NCBI RefSeq assembly: GCF_002356355.1
Contig: NZ_AP018052.1
Span: 992,001-1,056,000, forward strand
Origin: Thiohalobacter thiocyanaticus
GTDB taxonomy: Bacteria > Pseudomonadota > Gammaproteobacteria > Thiohalobacterales > Thiohalobacteraceae
Reading direction: 5' to 3'
Length of the DNA: 64,000 nucleotides
Of this stretch, positions 1 to 9,689 are shown one piece after another. Within the stretch, counting starts at the first letter, position 1; every line of letters starts with the position of its first letter. The position numbers and the translations under genes were made by a program. A model generated the notes under the pieces. It had not been told where the DNA came from and made no database searches. It worked only from the letters and a program-made list of their open reading frames with translations.

Positions 1-702
1 CCGCCCCAGGTTCAACTCCACCGCCGCGCGCAGTCTGGCCAGGTCGAAGTTGTCCAGCAGCACGATATCGGCGCCGGCGGTGATGGCCGCTTCCAACTGA
101 TCCAGATTCTCCACCTCGATCTCGACGGGCAGGCTGTGGTGCAGGCGCCGCGCCTGGGCGATCGCCGCGGCAATCGAGCCGGCCGCGGCGATGTGGTTCT
201 CCTTGATCAGGATGCCGTCGTACAGCCCCAGCCGGTGGTTGTGGCAGCCGCCGCAGCGCACGGCGTATTTCTGGGCGTGACGCAGGCCCGGCAGGGTCTT
301 GCGGGTGTCCAGCAGGCGCACCGGCAGGCCGGTCGCCGTATCGGCGTAGCGCCGGGCCAGGGTGGCGGTGCCGCTCAGGGTCTGCAGCAGATTGAGCGCG
401 GCGCGCTCGCCGGTGAGCAGGCCGCGTGCCGGGCCCTGCAGCCGGCACAGGGGCTGGTCCGGCTCGACCCGGTCGCCGTCGGCGGCCAGCCAGTCGATGC
501 GGATACGGTCATCGACGGCGGCGAACACGGCATTGACCCAGTCCCGGCCGCACAGCACCGCCGGCTCGCGGCTGATGATGCGGGCCCTGGCCTCAGCGGT
601 TTCCGGAATCAGCGCAGCGGTGAGATCGCCGCCGCCGACGTCTTCCTCCAATACCCGCCGCACCAGGGCGTGGACCTGTTGGTCGAGGGCTTCCAGGCGC
701 AT
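1..702 (-). CDS. nadC: Nicotinate-nucleotide pyrophosphorylase (quinolinate phosphoribosyltransferase), 3' end cut by window
   Basis: The enzyme converts quinolinate and PRPP to nicotinate mononucleotide, CO2 and PPi in cytoplasmic de novo NAD synthesis. The frame is open from an ATG at 702 to base 1 (234 codons; the family is usually about 280), so the C-terminus lies outside. The translation starts [18 protein letters not shown] and carries the family signature [20 protein letters not shown] followed by [17 protein letters not shown], which holds the basic substrate-binding residues. The barrel end ([14 protein letters not shown], then IVLLDNF) is also typical. A GGAGG lies about 11 bases before the ATG. 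The NAD pathway appears again at nadD (51.9 kb). Confidence 0.93.
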   Translation of the reverse strand, partial: MRLEALDQQVHALVRRVLEEDVGGGDLTAALIPETAEARARIISREPAVLCGRDWVNAVFAAVDDRIRIDWLAADGDRVEPDQPLCRLQGPARGLLTGERAALNLLQTLSGTATLARRYADTATGLPVRLLDTRKTLPGLRHAQKYAVRCGGCHNHRLGLYDGILIKENHIAAAGSIAAAIAQARRLHHSLPVEIEVENLDQLEAAITAGADIVLLDNFDLARLRAAVELNLGR

Positions 703-733
703 GTGGTTTCGTTGCCTCCGGTAGTTTGTGGAA

Positions 734-940
734 GTGAGGAGTGAGGAGAATAGCCGGATGGCGGCGGACATTCCCACCTTCGCCGTCATCCCCGCGCAGG
801 CGGGGATCCATCACCCGCTGCGGTCCCTGGATCCCGGCCTGCGCCGGGATGACGGAGGATGCAGGCCGGGGTAAACGCAGTATTTCCGGCCCCGGGCTGG
901 CGGCCCTTGTACCGCCTGTGCTTTTGTTCCTCCTTACTCC

Positions 941-944
<4 letters not shown>
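734..944. repeat. Nested inverted repeat: outer GTGAGGAG arms around a GTCATCCCCGC hairpin pair
   Basis: The inner part (783-855) is a near-perfect inverted repeat of about 27-base arms, each arm being itself a small hairpin of the type GTCATCCCCGCGCAGGCGGG. It lies between outer arms GTGAGGAGTGAGGAG (734-748) and its complement with one mismatch (930-944). The right outer arm overlaps the last codons and stop of the AGCS transporter gene. This is the first of several nested repeat sites in the window. Nothing coding is seen in the gap. Confidence 0.7.
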
Positions 945-2302
<1,358 letters not shown>

Positions 2303-2365
2303 GGCTGTATCCCGCGCTTGTATACCCAATCATTGCATAAATTGCGGCTGTTACACCTGCTACAC

Positions 2366-2416
2366 CTGCTACCGTCATCCTCTGCTACCGTCATCCCCGC
2401 GCAGGCGGGGATGACG
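2366..2416. repeat. Tandem 15-mer plus GTCATCCCCGC hairpin
   Basis: Two copies of CTGCTACCGTCATCC (2366-2380 and 2382-2396) run into a perfect hairpin with 12-base arms (2389-2400 and 2405-2416) and a 4-base loop. The hairpin is a single half-unit of the same family as the pair at 783-855. It lies upstream of the AGCS gene. Confidence 0.7.
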
Positions 2417-2569
2417 AGAAGCAGGTTCCGGCTGGACTGCACTTTGGGTGAATTCCAGCCACGGGGCAGATATACCGGAATTGATCTGAAAATACAGGCC
2501 TTCACGTGTATGTGCTGATTTTATTATGCAAATGTCAGTCTATTGCCTGTATGCCGGGCTGATGCCGGC

Positions 2570-3097
2570 TTATCGGGGCAACGGCCTGAGTATGAGCCGG
2601 TCGCCGCGCTGGGTAAACTCCAGGCGCCTGAGCACGCTCATGCCGAGCAGGATGTCCTCGGAGCGGTAGCTGGGGTTGATGCTGGCGCGCACGTCCCGTA
2701 CCACCAGATCGCCGATGGCCAGTTCGTCGAGGCGGGTCAGGTAGCCGGTGGTGAAGCCGTTGGCGGTCTGGTAGCGAACGGCGCGGCCGCGCTCCAGCCC
2801 CAGTCGGGCGGCGATGTCGGCGGGAATGGCGACGTCCGAGGCGCCGGTGTCGATCATGAAACGCACCGGCTGGCCGTTGATCTCGCCGCTGGTGACATAG
2901 TGGCCGTAGTCGTTGCGTCTGAGCACGATTTCGGTGGCGCCGTCCGGGCCGCTGCGGCTGATCACCTGCTGGTTGGGGTTGTGGCGACGCTCGAGGTAGC
3001 CGTTGAACAGCCAGGTGAGCAGACCCAGGGCCAGGATCCAGGCCAGGATGATCATCCCCTTGCCGAGGCGCGGGGGTGAGGGAGAGGGCGGATTCAT
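2570..3097 (-). CDS. Membrane-anchored retropepsin-like aspartic protease (clan AA, TIGR02281-type)
   Basis: The product is about 175 residues: a short Pro-rich N-terminus, one membrane segment (residues 14-32, MIILAWILALGLLTWLF) and then a retropepsin-like domain with the active-site motif D83-T84-G85 in FMIDTGASDVAIP. The partner motif ILLGMSVLRRLEF near the C-terminus is also typical. One such domain is half of a pepsin, so the active form should be a homodimer, here facing the periplasm. The ATG at 3097 is chosen because the family usually begins just before the membrane segment. Upstream in-frame starts at 3112 and 3127 are possible, and a TATAAT (3107-3112 complement) argues that transcription may begin close by. 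The substrate is unknown. Confidence 0.85.
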   Translation of the reverse strand: MNPPSPSPPRLGKGMIILAWILALGLLTWLFNGYLERRHNPNQQVISRSGPDGATEIVLRRNDYGHYVTSGEINGQPVRFMIDTGASDVAIPADIAARLGLERGRAVRYQTANGFTTGYLTRLDELAIGDLVVRDVRASINPSYRSEDILLGMSVLRRLEFTQRGDRLILRPLPR

Positions 3098-3337
3098 GCC
3101 GCCATTATACATTGCGACCGCTGGCATGCCGATCGGCTGTGGCCGCCGCGTCTGCTGATCTGAGTCAACACGTACTCATCCCGTTTCACTGACAATCCTG
3201 CCTGGTCCCGACTGGCGCTGACGCGTGCCGCGGCAGGCGCGCCGGGATGGGCCGGGGCCGGTCTGGTACAATCGTGCCGGTAGGGCCGTCATAGGGCCTG
3301 TCCGCATCGCCCGGCGCGAACGCCGCAACCGACGAGG

Positions 3338-4078
3338 ATGAGCTTGAAACCACACCTGCTGGCCTTCGCCCGAACCCTGCGCGACAGCCTGCGCGATCTG
3401 GCGCCGATCTTCATCGTGATCGCCTTCTTTCAGCTGGTGGTGCTGCGTCAGCCCATTCCGGAACTGGAACAGATCCTGTTCGGGAGCCTGCTGGTGGTGG
3501 TGGGCCTGACCCTGTTCGTTCAGGGCCTGCGGTTGGGGCTGTTCCCGGTGGGCGAGAACATGGCCTATGCCTTCGCACGCAAGGGCAGTGTCACCTGGCT
3601 GCTGCTGTTCGCCTTTGCCCTGGGATTCGGTACCACGGTGGCGGAACCGGCGCTGATTGCGGTGGCCAGCAAGGCCAGTGCAGCTGCCGCCGAGGCGGGG
3701 CTGGTGACCGACAGCGAGGCCGCGCGCTATGCTTATGCCTGGGGGTTGCGCATCACTGTGGGCCTGGCCGTGGGCGTGGCGCTGGTTGTCGGCGTGCTGC
3801 GCATACTCCGCGGCTGGCCGATGCATGTCATGATTACCGCCGCCTATCTGCTGATGGTCGCCATCACGCCCTTCGCGCCGCGTGAGATCATGGGCATCGC
3901 CTATGATTTCGGCGCCGTGACGACTTCCGAAATCACCGTGCCGCTGGTTGCTGCGCTTGGCGTCGGGCTGGCATCGTCGATCACCGGCCGCAATCCCCTG
4001 GTCGACGGCTTCGGTCTGGTGGCCTTTGCATCGGTGATGCCGATGATCTTTGTCATGGTCTACGGGATACTGGGATGA
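3338..4078 (+). CDS. DUF1538 family membrane protein (first copy)
   Basis: A 246-residue polytopic inner-membrane protein of the DUF1538 family (PF07556), of unknown function. It has about seven hydrophobic segments. The conserved stretches are [19 protein letters not shown] near residues 95-115 and [22 protein letters not shown] followed by [18 protein letters not shown] near the C-terminus. Both recur in the next gene, so the two proteins are homologous and probably form a heteromeric complex. Its stop overlaps the start of the second copy in ATGA. The operon continues with a PII-like and a CBS protein, which suggests transport controlled by a nucleotide or metabolite. Translation starts at an ATG after GACGAGG. 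Confidence 0.88.
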   Translation: MSLKPHLLAFARTLRDSLRDLAPIFIVIAFFQLVVLRQPIPELEQILFGSLLVVVGLTLFVQGLRLGLFPVGENMAYAFARKGSVTWLLLFAFALGFGTTVAEPALIAVASKASAAAAEAGLVTDSEAARYAYAWGLRITVGLAVGVALVVGVLRILRGWPMHVMITAAYLLMVAITPFAPREIMGIAYDFGAVTTSEITVPLVAALGVGLASSITGRNPLVDGFGLVAFASVMPMIFVMVYGILG

Positions 4079-4869
4079 TCGAGATCCTGAATACAGGCCT
4101 GCGGGTGTTGCTGGTGGCGCTACTGGATATCCTGCCCATCATCCTGGTGCTGGTGGTATTCCAGTGGCTGGCCATACGTCGGCCGTTCCCGAATCTCAGG
4201 CGCACGGCGCTGGGATTTGTCTATGTGGCGCTGGGGCTGGTGATCTTCCTCGAAGGCCTGGAACTGGCACTGTTCCCGCTCGGTACCCTGATGGCGGATC
4301 AGTTGACCGATGCGAGTTTTATCTTCGGTGCGCAGACCCCGCCTGCAGATGTAGACTGGAAGGATTATTATTGGGTTTACATCTTCGCAGTGGCGTTGGG
4401 ATTCACCAGCAGCATCGCCGAACCTGCGGTGATTGCCGTGGCCATGAAGGTGCGTGATGTTTCCGGCGGCACCATCAGCCTGTGGGGGCTACGCCTGGTG
4501 GTGGCCCTGGGCGTGGCGCTCGGCCTGATCGTGGGCACGGTGAAGCTGGTGACCGGCCTTCCGCTGCATTATTTCATGATCCCGGCCTACCTGCTGCTGA
4601 TTGTGCAGACCTGGCTGGCTCCGCGCAGTATCATCCCGATAGCGTACGACTCCGGTGGGGTTACGACATCGATCGTCACGGTGCCGTTGGTGACAGCGCT
4701 GGGCCTGGGACTGGCGGAGGCGATACCTGGCCGCAGCCCCTTGCTGGACGGCTTCGGTCTGGTGGCCTTCGCCTGTCTGTTCCCGATCATGACCGTGATG
4801 GGCTATGCACAACTCAGTGTTTATTCTGCCCGGCGCGCGGGCCACGGCTCCGAATCCAGAGGAAATTGA
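4075..4869 (+). CDS. DUF1538 family membrane protein (second copy)
   Basis: A 264-residue paralogue of the preceding protein, starting inside its stop codon (ATGA at 4075-4078). It keeps the same blocks: [41 protein letters not shown] and [17 protein letters not shown]. The repeated acidic/proline AEP motif and the Thr-Thr-Ser motif lie in or next to membrane segments and could line a translocation path; this is inference. In other bacteria DUF1538 also occurs as a fused double domain, consistent with the two products working together. Only three bases separate its stop from the PII-like gene. Confidence 0.88.
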   Translation: MIEILNTGLRVLLVALLDILPIILVLVVFQWLAIRRPFPNLRRTALGFVYVALGLVIFLEGLELALFPLGTLMADQLTDASFIFGAQTPPADVDWKDYYWVYIFAVALGFTSSIAEPAVIAVAMKVRDVSGGTISLWGLRLVVALGVALGLIVGTVKLVTGLPLHYFMIPAYLLLIVQTWLAPRSIIPIAYDSGGVTTSIVTVPLVTALGLGLAEAIPGRSPLLDGFGLVAFACLFPIMTVMGYAQLSVYSARRAGHGSESRGN

Positions 4870-4872
4870 CCG

Positions 4873-5223
4873 ATGCATTTCAAATTGCTGATTGCACTGA
4901 TTGAGGATGACAGGACCGACGCCGTCATGGATGCCGCCCGCGAGGCCGGGGCGACCGGCGCGACCATCATCAGCAATGCCCGCGGCGAGGGGCTGAAGGA
5001 GGCCAGGACCTTCTTCGGCCTGAGCCTCGAAACCCAGCGCGATGTGCTGCTGTTCCTGGTCGAGGAACATCTGAGCCGGCCCATCCTGGAGAAGATCGCC
5101 GAGGTCGGGGAGTTCGAGAGCAAGCCCGGCCAGGGCATTGCCTTTCAGGTCGATGTGGAGGACGCCGTGGGCGTCACCCAGCAGATCCGCAGTCTCAGTC
5201 CAGTCGTGGAGGACAAGCTATGA
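4873..5223 (+). CDS. PII-like signalling protein linked to DUF1538
   Basis: A 116-residue protein with the size and strand pattern of PII (GlnB) trimers. It opens MHFKLLIALIEDD, has a loop where PII carries its T-loop (SNARGEGLKEARTFFGL), and then a B-loop-like segment KPGQGIAFQVDVEDAVGV resembling the PII nucleotide-binding turn. The uridylylated Tyr and the usual GRQKG of classical PII are absent, so it is a divergent PII-like member. PII-like proteins bind adenyl nucleotides or related ligands and dock on membrane transporters; here the natural partners are the two DUF1538 proteins encoded just before it. It overlaps the CBS gene by four bases. Confidence 0.8.
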   Translation: MHFKLLIALIEDDRTDAVMDAAREAGATGATIISNARGEGLKEARTFFGLSLETQRDVLLFLVEEHLSRPILEKIAEVGEFESKPGQGIAFQVDVEDAVGVTQQIRSLSPVVEDKL

Positions 5224-5627
5224 ACCGGCAGCCGCTGATACAGGTACGGGATGTCATGAAGCAGCAGTTCGACATGGTCGACGGCATGATGACCATCTCC
5301 GAAGCCCTGGAGAAGATGAAGCATGTCGAGACCAAGGCCCTGCTCGTGGACAAGCGCCATGAAAACGACGAGTACGGCATGCTGCTCATTTCCGACATTG
5401 CCCGGCATGTGCTGGCCAAGGACCGCTCGCCGGACCGGGTCAACGTCTACGAAATCATGGCCAAGCCCGTGGTCAGCGTCGACCCGGCCATGGACATCCG
5501 CTACTGCGCCAGACTGTTCGAGCGCTTCGATCTGTCACGCGCGCCGGTGATCGAGGCCGGTCGGGTCATCGGCATCGTGAGTTTCACCGATATGGTGCTG
5601 CGGGGATTGCTCCGCCAGGCGGAATAA
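5220..5627 (+). CDS. CBS domain-pair protein
   Basis: A 135-residue protein made of two CBS motifs (roughly residues 8-60 and 72-130), giving one Bateman module. The first contains VRDVMKQQFDMVDGMMTISEALEKM and the second VYEIMAKPVVSVDPAMDIRYCARLF, ending VIGIVSFTDMVLRGLL. Such modules bind adenine nucleotides and regulate a partner. It is the last gene of the DUF1538-DUF1538-PII-CBS operon, joined to the PII-like gene by an ATGA overlap. Two separate nucleotide-sensing proteins in one operon with a transporter-like pair suggest energy-status control; the ligand cannot be inferred. Confidence 0.85.
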   Translation: MNRQPLIQVRDVMKQQFDMVDGMMTISEALEKMKHVETKALLVDKRHENDEYGMLLISDIARHVLAKDRSPDRVNVYEIMAKPVVSVDPAMDIRYCARLFERFDLSRAPVIEAGRVIGIVSFTDMVLRGLLRQAE

Positions 5628-5630
5628 AGT

Positions 5631-5650
5631 GCCGCCTGGCGGGAGGCGGC
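5631..5650 (+). terminator. Hairpin after the DUF1538 operon (weak terminator candidate)
   Basis: GCCGCCT / AGGCGGC form a 7-base stem with a 6-base loop four bases after the CBS stop codon. No T-run follows, so rho-independent termination is doubtful. Confidence 0.35.
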
Positions 5651-5834
5651 CTCCTGTACAGGCCCATGGCCACACCATTGACCTCGGGCGGGTAGGTTTC
5701 GGTCACCCGGCCGATCGTGAGTTGTTGTGCCATGGGCAGGGCATGCGGATGCCGGGATACGGTGCACTGTGGCGCAACTCTGTGACCACAGCTTGACACA
5801 GGGGTGAGGTTCCAATGACTCCTGACCGCGCAGG

Positions 5835-5852
5835 CTGTCATTTATCTGTAAT
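5835..5852 (+). promoter_or_regulatory. Pho box upstream of phoB
   Basis: CTGTCAT-TTAT-CTGTAAT fits the PhoB binding consensus of two 7-base CTGTCAT repeats separated by 4 bases, with one mismatch. TGTAAT at 5863-5868 lies ten bases downstream, the usual place for the -10 of a Pho-box promoter, where PhoB replaces the -35 contact. The phoB ATG follows at 5898. This indicates autoregulation of phoBR under phosphate limitation. Confidence 0.82.
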
Positions 5853-5897
5853 ATTCTTGCGTTGTAATGCCTGAGAATGCAGGAAATGGTCAAGTAA

Positions 5898-6587
5898 ATG
5901 AATTTCAGGGTCCTGATAGTTGAAGACGAGCCTGCCATCCGCGAGATGGTGGCCTTCGCGCTGGAGCGTGCCGGGTTCCAGTACCGGGAAGCCGAAACCG
6001 CCGGCGCGGCCCAGGTCGCCATCGCCGACGAGCAGCCGGATCTGATCCTGCTCGACTGGATGCTGCCGGATATGACCGGCATCGACCTGGCGCGGCGGAT
6101 CAAGAAGGATGAACTCTCGGCGGCCATCCCCGTCATCATGCTCACCGCCCGCGGCGAGGAGGAGGACAAGATCCGTGGCCTGGACGCCGGCGCCGACGAC
6201 TATGTCACCAAACCCTTCTCGCCGCGCGAACTGGTCGCGCGCATCAAGGCCGTGCTGCGCCGCAGCCGCGGTGAGGAAGCCGACCAGATCCTGGAGGTCG
6301 AGGGACTGATGCTGGATCCCGTCGGGCATCGTGTCAGCGTCGGCGGTGAGGCCCTGGAAATGGGGCCGACTGAGTTCCGTCTGCTGCATTTCTTCATGAC
6401 CCACCCCGAGCGCGTGTTCAGCCGCAGCCGCTTGCTCGACAGTGTCTGGGGGCGTAACGTCTACGTCGAGGAACGCACCGTGGACGTGCATATCCGGCGC
6501 CTGCGCAAGGCCCTGTCCGCCCATGGTCATGACCGGTTGATCCAGACGGTCCGCGGTGCCGGTTATCGGTTCTCGACACAGGTATAG
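5898..6587 (+). CDS. phoB: Phosphate regulon response regulator PhoB
   Basis: A 229-residue OmpR-type response regulator. The receiver domain (1-120) has the acidic pocket E9-D10, phosphoacceptor Asp53 in [14 protein letters not shown], Thr in MLTARGEE and Lys in [11 protein letters not shown]. The C-terminal winged helix (130-229) carries [15 protein letters not shown] and VRGAGYRF. Phosphorylated by PhoR when phosphate is scarce, it binds Pho boxes; two sets are visible here, before phoB itself and before pstS. An AGGAAA lies about 12 bases before the ATG. phoR starts three bases after the stop. Confidence 0.96.
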   Translation: MNFRVLIVEDEPAIREMVAFALERAGFQYREAETAGAAQVAIADEQPDLILLDWMLPDMTGIDLARRIKKDELSAAIPVIMLTARGEEEDKIRGLDAGADDYVTKPFSPRELVARIKAVLRRSRGEEADQILEVEGLMLDPVGHRVSVGGEALEMGPTEFRLLHFFMTHPERVFSRSRLLDSVWGRNVYVEERTVDVHIRRLRKALSAHGHDRLIQTVRGAGYRFSTQV

Positions 6588-6590
6588 GCA

Positions 6591-7925
6591 TTGTTCAATC
6601 CCTGGGCTGACGAAGCGTGGGTGGTGGCTGCACTGCTGGTGGCGGCGCTGGGTACTGGCCTGCTGCTGGGACAGCCGGTCGTTCTGGTGCTGTTGCTGCT
6701 GCTGGTCGTGTTGGCCTATCTTGCCTGGCAGCTGCGCAATCTGCGTCTGCTGCAGCGCTGGCTGGAGGAGGGCCGGCGCTTCCAGCCGCCGGAATCGGTT
6801 GGCGTCTGGGGCGATGTTTTCCAGGGGATTTATCGCCTGCAGCAGCGCAATCGCAAGCGCAAGCGCAAGTTGCGCAAGATGCTCAAGCGGTTCCAGGAGG
6901 CGACCGAGGCGCTCCCGGATGCCACGGCAGTGCTCACACAGGACGACGAGATCGAATGGTGGAACCCGCCGGCAGCCGGCCTGCTCGGGTTGAGCTATCC
7001 CCGGGATATCGGTCAGCGCATCGGCAACCTGATCCGTCACCCGGACTTATCCGGGTATCTGCGCGGTGGGGAATACGAAGGCGATGCGGTCGAATTGTCG
7101 TCGCCGGTCGATGAGCATATCCGCCTGTCGCTGCGCATCGTGCCCTATGGCAAGAATTATCGCCTGCTGATTGCGCGCGATATCACCCGGCTTCAGCAAC
7201 TGGAGCAGATGCGGCGGGATTTCGTGGCCAATGTCTCGCATGAACTGCGCACCCCCCTCACCGTGGTCTGCGGCTATCTGGAGACGCTTGAGGAGGAATG
7301 TGGCCGCGGGGAGCCGGAACTGCAGAAGATCATCGCCACCATGCGGGAACAGAGCGAGCGCATGCAGCGTATCGTGGATGATCTGCTGATGCTCTCACGC
7401 CTGGAGACCGAGCGCGTCAGCGAACAGCCTGAGCCGGTCAATGTGGCGGCGATGCTGGCCCAGGTCTGTGAGGACGCCAGACGCCTGAGCGGCCCCGAGC
7501 ATCATCAGATCCGGCTCGAGGCCGATGCCGGCCTGTGGCTGCGCGGGAACGACAATGAGTTGCGCAGCCTGTTTTCCAATCTCGTCTTCAATGCCGTGCG
7601 CTATACGCCGGGGGGCGGGGAGATTACGGTCAAATGGTTCTGCGATGACAGCGATGCCGTATTCGAGGTTGCCGATAGCGGCATCGGGATCGCCGAGCAT
7701 CATCTCTCCCGTCTGACCGAGCGCTTCTACCGTGTCGATACCGGCCGTTCCCGTGCCCGCGGCGGCACCGGCCTGGGGCTGGCCATCGTCAAGCACGTGC
7801 TTCTGCGTCATGGTGGGCGACTGGAAATAGACAGCCGGCTGGACGAAGGCAGCACTTTCCGGGCCCGCCTCCCGGCCGCGCGTGTGGTGCGCACAGGCCG
7901 GGAACCCACCGGCGGATCGCTGTAA
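6591..7925 (+). CDS. phoR: Phosphate regulon sensor histidine kinase PhoR
   Basis: A 444-residue inner-membrane kinase. Two hydrophobic segments at residues 10-45 form the short PhoR-type anchor with no large periplasmic domain. A charged linker (RNRKRKRKLRKM) and a PAS domain (about 95-200) follow. The HisKA domain has the phosphorylated His217 in NVSHELRTPLTVV, and the ATPase domain has N box (FSNLVFNAVRYTP), G1 (DSGIGIA) and G2 (GGTGLGLAIVKHV). The start is TTG at 6591, three bases after phoB; no better in-frame ATG precedes the membrane segments. Its last codons and stop lie inside the Pho-box array serving pstS. Confidence 0.95.
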   Translation: MFNPWADEAWVVAALLVAALGTGLLLGQPVVLVLLLLLVVLAYLAWQLRNLRLLQRWLEEGRRFQPPESVGVWGDVFQGIYRLQQRNRKRKRKLRKMLKRFQEATEALPDATAVLTQDDEIEWWNPPAAGLLGLSYPRDIGQRIGNLIRHPDLSGYLRGGEYEGDAVELSSPVDEHIRLSLRIVPYGKNYRLLIARDITRLQQLEQMRRDFVANVSHELRTPLTVVCGYLETLEEECGRGEPELQKIIATMREQSERMQRIVDDLLMLSRLETERVSEQPEPVNVAAMLAQVCEDARRLSGPEHHQIRLEADAGLWLRGNDNELRSLFSNLVFNAVRYTPGGGEITVKWFCDDSDAVFEVADSGIGIAEHHLSRLTERFYRVDTGRSRARGGTGLGLAIVKHVLLRHGGRLEIDSRLDEGSTFRARLPAARVVRTGREPTGGSL

Positions 7926-7969
7926 CAAAGCGGTAACAAAACCGTCACCCTCGTGTCATCCTCTGACCG
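7920..7969 (+). promoter_or_regulatory. Tandem PhoB half-site array upstream of pstS
   Basis: Five heptamers resembling CTGTCAT follow each other with an 11-base period: CTGTAAC (7920), CGGTAAC (7931), CCGTCAC (7942), GTGTCAT (7953) and CTGACCG (7963, one base short of register). This amounts to two overlapping Pho boxes and a degenerate fifth site. The first heptamer contains the phoR stop codon. The pstS ATG is at 8043, leaving space for a -10 and leader. PhoB binding as tandem dimers is known to give strong pst activation. Confidence 0.78.
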
Positions 7970-8042
7970 CAGAATCTCTCCTCATGATGTCTGACATCGG
8001 GTTTTCCACATTTTCATCTGCAACCATCCGAGGAGTGATTCA

Positions 8043-9014
8043 ATGCATCCCTTCAGCAAGCTGATTACGGCCATGGGCCTGGCCGGCGCCTTCGTCATGG
8101 GCACGGCCGGCGCCGCCGATCTCGACCCCAACCTGACGGAATACGAAAAATCCAGCGGCGTGTCAGGTAACCTGTCCAGCGTGGGTTCCGACACCCTGGC
8201 CAACCTGATGACCCTGTGGGCCGAGGAGTTCAAGCGCGTGTACCCCAACGTCAACATCCAGATCCAGGCCGCCGGTTCCTCCACCGCGCCTCCGGCCCTG
8301 ACCGAAGGGACCTCCAACATCGGTCCGATGAGCCGCAAGATGAAGGACAAGGAGATCGAGGCATTCGAGCGCCGCCACGGCTACAAGCCCACGCCGATCC
8401 GGGTGGCCATCGACGCCTTGGCGGTATTCGTGCACAAGGACAACCCGATCGAGGGCCTGAGCATCCCGCAGGTCGATGCCGTGTTCTCCTCCACCCGCAT
8501 GTGCGGCGCCGCCGGCGACGTCAACACCTGGAGCGATCTCGGCCTGACCGGCGACTGGGCCAACCGTCCGGTGCAGCTCTACGGCCGCAACTCGGTCTCC
8601 GGTACCTATGGCTACTTCAAGAAGGTTGCCCTGTGCAAGGGTGACTACAAGAATACTGTCAACGAACAGCCGGGCTCGGCGTCGGTGGTGCAGTCGGTGA
8701 CCACCTCGATCAACGGCATCGGCTATTCCGGTATCGGCTACAAGACCTCCGGCGTCCGTGCCCTGCCCATCGCAGCGAAGGACGGTGGCGAGTTCGTGGA
8801 AGCCACGGCGGACAACGCCATCGCCGGCAAGTATCCGCTGGCGCGCTTTCTCTACGTCTACGTGAACAAGCACCCGAACAAGCCCCTGCCCCCGCTGGAG
8901 CGTGAGTTCCTGAAGCTGGTGATGAGCAAGGTCGGCCAGCAGGTGGTGGTCAAGGACGGCTATTACCCGCTGCCCGCCAAGGTGGCTGAGCAGGAGCTGG
9001 AAAAACTCAAGTAA
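8043..9014 (+). CDS. pstS: Phosphate ABC transporter substrate-binding protein PstS
   Basis: A 323-residue periplasmic phosphate-binding protein. Residues 1-24 form a signal peptide ending AGAA before [11 protein letters not shown]. The phosphate-binding loops are recognisable: [36 protein letters not shown] and [20 protein letters not shown] precedes the ATG. The gene follows phoR and has its own Pho boxes and terminator. The permease and ATPase genes pstC, pstA and pstB do not follow and are not in the window, so this copy is either a solitary high-expression PstS or is split from a pst operon elsewhere. Confidence 0.94.
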   Translation: MHPFSKLITAMGLAGAFVMGTAGAADLDPNLTEYEKSSGVSGNLSSVGSDTLANLMTLWAEEFKRVYPNVNIQIQAAGSSTAPPALTEGTSNIGPMSRKMKDKEIEAFERRHGYKPTPIRVAIDALAVFVHKDNPIEGLSIPQVDAVFSSTRMCGAAGDVNTWSDLGLTGDWANRPVQLYGRNSVSGTYGYFKKVALCKGDYKNTVNEQPGSASVVQSVTTSINGIGYSGIGYKTSGVRALPIAAKDGGEFVEATADNAIAGKYPLARFLYVYVNKHPNKPLPPLEREFLKLVMSKVGQQVVVKDGYYPLPAKVAEQELEKLK

Positions 9015-9048
9015 TACGCAAACGCTCCGGTCAGGGACGACTGGTAGG

Positions 9049-9080
9049 CGGCCTCCGGCGACGGAGGCCGTTTTTCTTTT
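9049..9080 (+). terminator. Rho-independent terminator after pstS
   Basis: CGGCCTCCG and CGGAGGCCG (9049-9057 and 9062-9070) make a perfect 9-base stem with GCGA loop, followed by TTTTTCTTTT. The T-run touches the stop codon of the convergent PilZ gene. Confidence 0.92.
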
Positions 9081-9396
9081 ATGCCGCGGTGATCATGTAG
9101 CGCAGGGCATAGAAGTCGCTGTAATCGACGTGGCGCAGCATCAGGCCCACGCCTTCGTCGCTGCCGTGCACCACATAGGCCGGCATCCGGTGTTCGTGCG
9201 TCCGGGTCTGGCCCTCGGAGACGAAGCTCACCTGCAGTTCCGCTTCCACCGGCAGTTCGGCGCCGTGGGTGCGCACGAACATCCCTTCCAGGCTGATGTC
9301 CCGGGTGCGGCCCATGATGGTGCCAACCGGCGGATAGTACAGGGCGACATCCATTTCGATCGGTTTGCGTTCACTCCAGCGTTGTTCGATGGGCAT
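9079..9396 (-). CDS. PilZ domain protein (c-di-GMP receptor)
   Basis: A 105-residue stand-alone PilZ domain. It carries the two c-di-GMP contacts RWSER (RxxxR, residues 6-10) and DISLEG (DxSxxG, about 33-38). The remaining strands end GLMLRHVDYSDFYALRYMI. It should be a cytoplasmic c-di-GMP effector; the large GGDEF-EAL protein at 15-17.8 kb is a candidate source or sink of that messenger in the same window. It is convergent with pstS, and its stop codon overlaps the T-run of the pstS terminator. Confidence 0.9.
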   Translation of the reverse strand: MPIEQRWSERKPIEMDVALYYPPVGTIMGRTRDISLEGMFVRTHGAELPVEAELQVSFVSEGQTRTHEHRMPAYVVHGSDEGVGLMLRHVDYSDFYALRYMITAA

Positions 9397-9689
9397 GGTC
9401 CCTCCCGGCTGTTGTCTGCTGGAAATCTGTCAATGATCGATGAAAAAGCAATTTTGATGCCAATAAGTTAAGAAATTGCAGCGCAGATCCTGTCTGGTTG
9501 TCCGTCATGCCTGCGCCGGCCCGGACGGCGCCGGGCATCGGCGGACATGGGGCGGGGATCACGCATCCGCTGTCCTTAACTCTAGCCGGCTTGCGGGGTA
9601 TGTCCATCAGCCGCCGGGGATTGCCCAATCTGGCCTCGACCGCCGGGATGACGGTATGATGCGGCATCGGAATCGTAAAGGGACCAGGC
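9397..9689. other. Intergenic gap between PilZ and ppx
   Basis: The gap holds a degenerate hairpin of the GTCAT...GCCGGG family at about 9499-9548. No convincing promoter with both boxes was found; TATGAT at 9655-9660 is a possible -10 for ppx. Confidence 0.4.

Noticed and set aside
783-855. Repeats that resemble CRISPR units
   Set aside because: Units are palindromic pairs, isolated, without regular spacers or cas genes; they are dispersed intergenic repeats.
3176-3826. A 216-codon minus-strand frame opposite the first DUF1538 gene
   Set aside because: The plus-strand frame encodes conserved membrane motifs repeated in the next gene; the minus frame is Gln/His/Arg-rich noise.
5793-5821. 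TTGACA at 5793-5798 as a sigma-70 promoter for phoB
   Set aside because: No -10 box lies at 16-18 bases downstream, while the Pho box at 5835-5852 with TGTAAT fits better.
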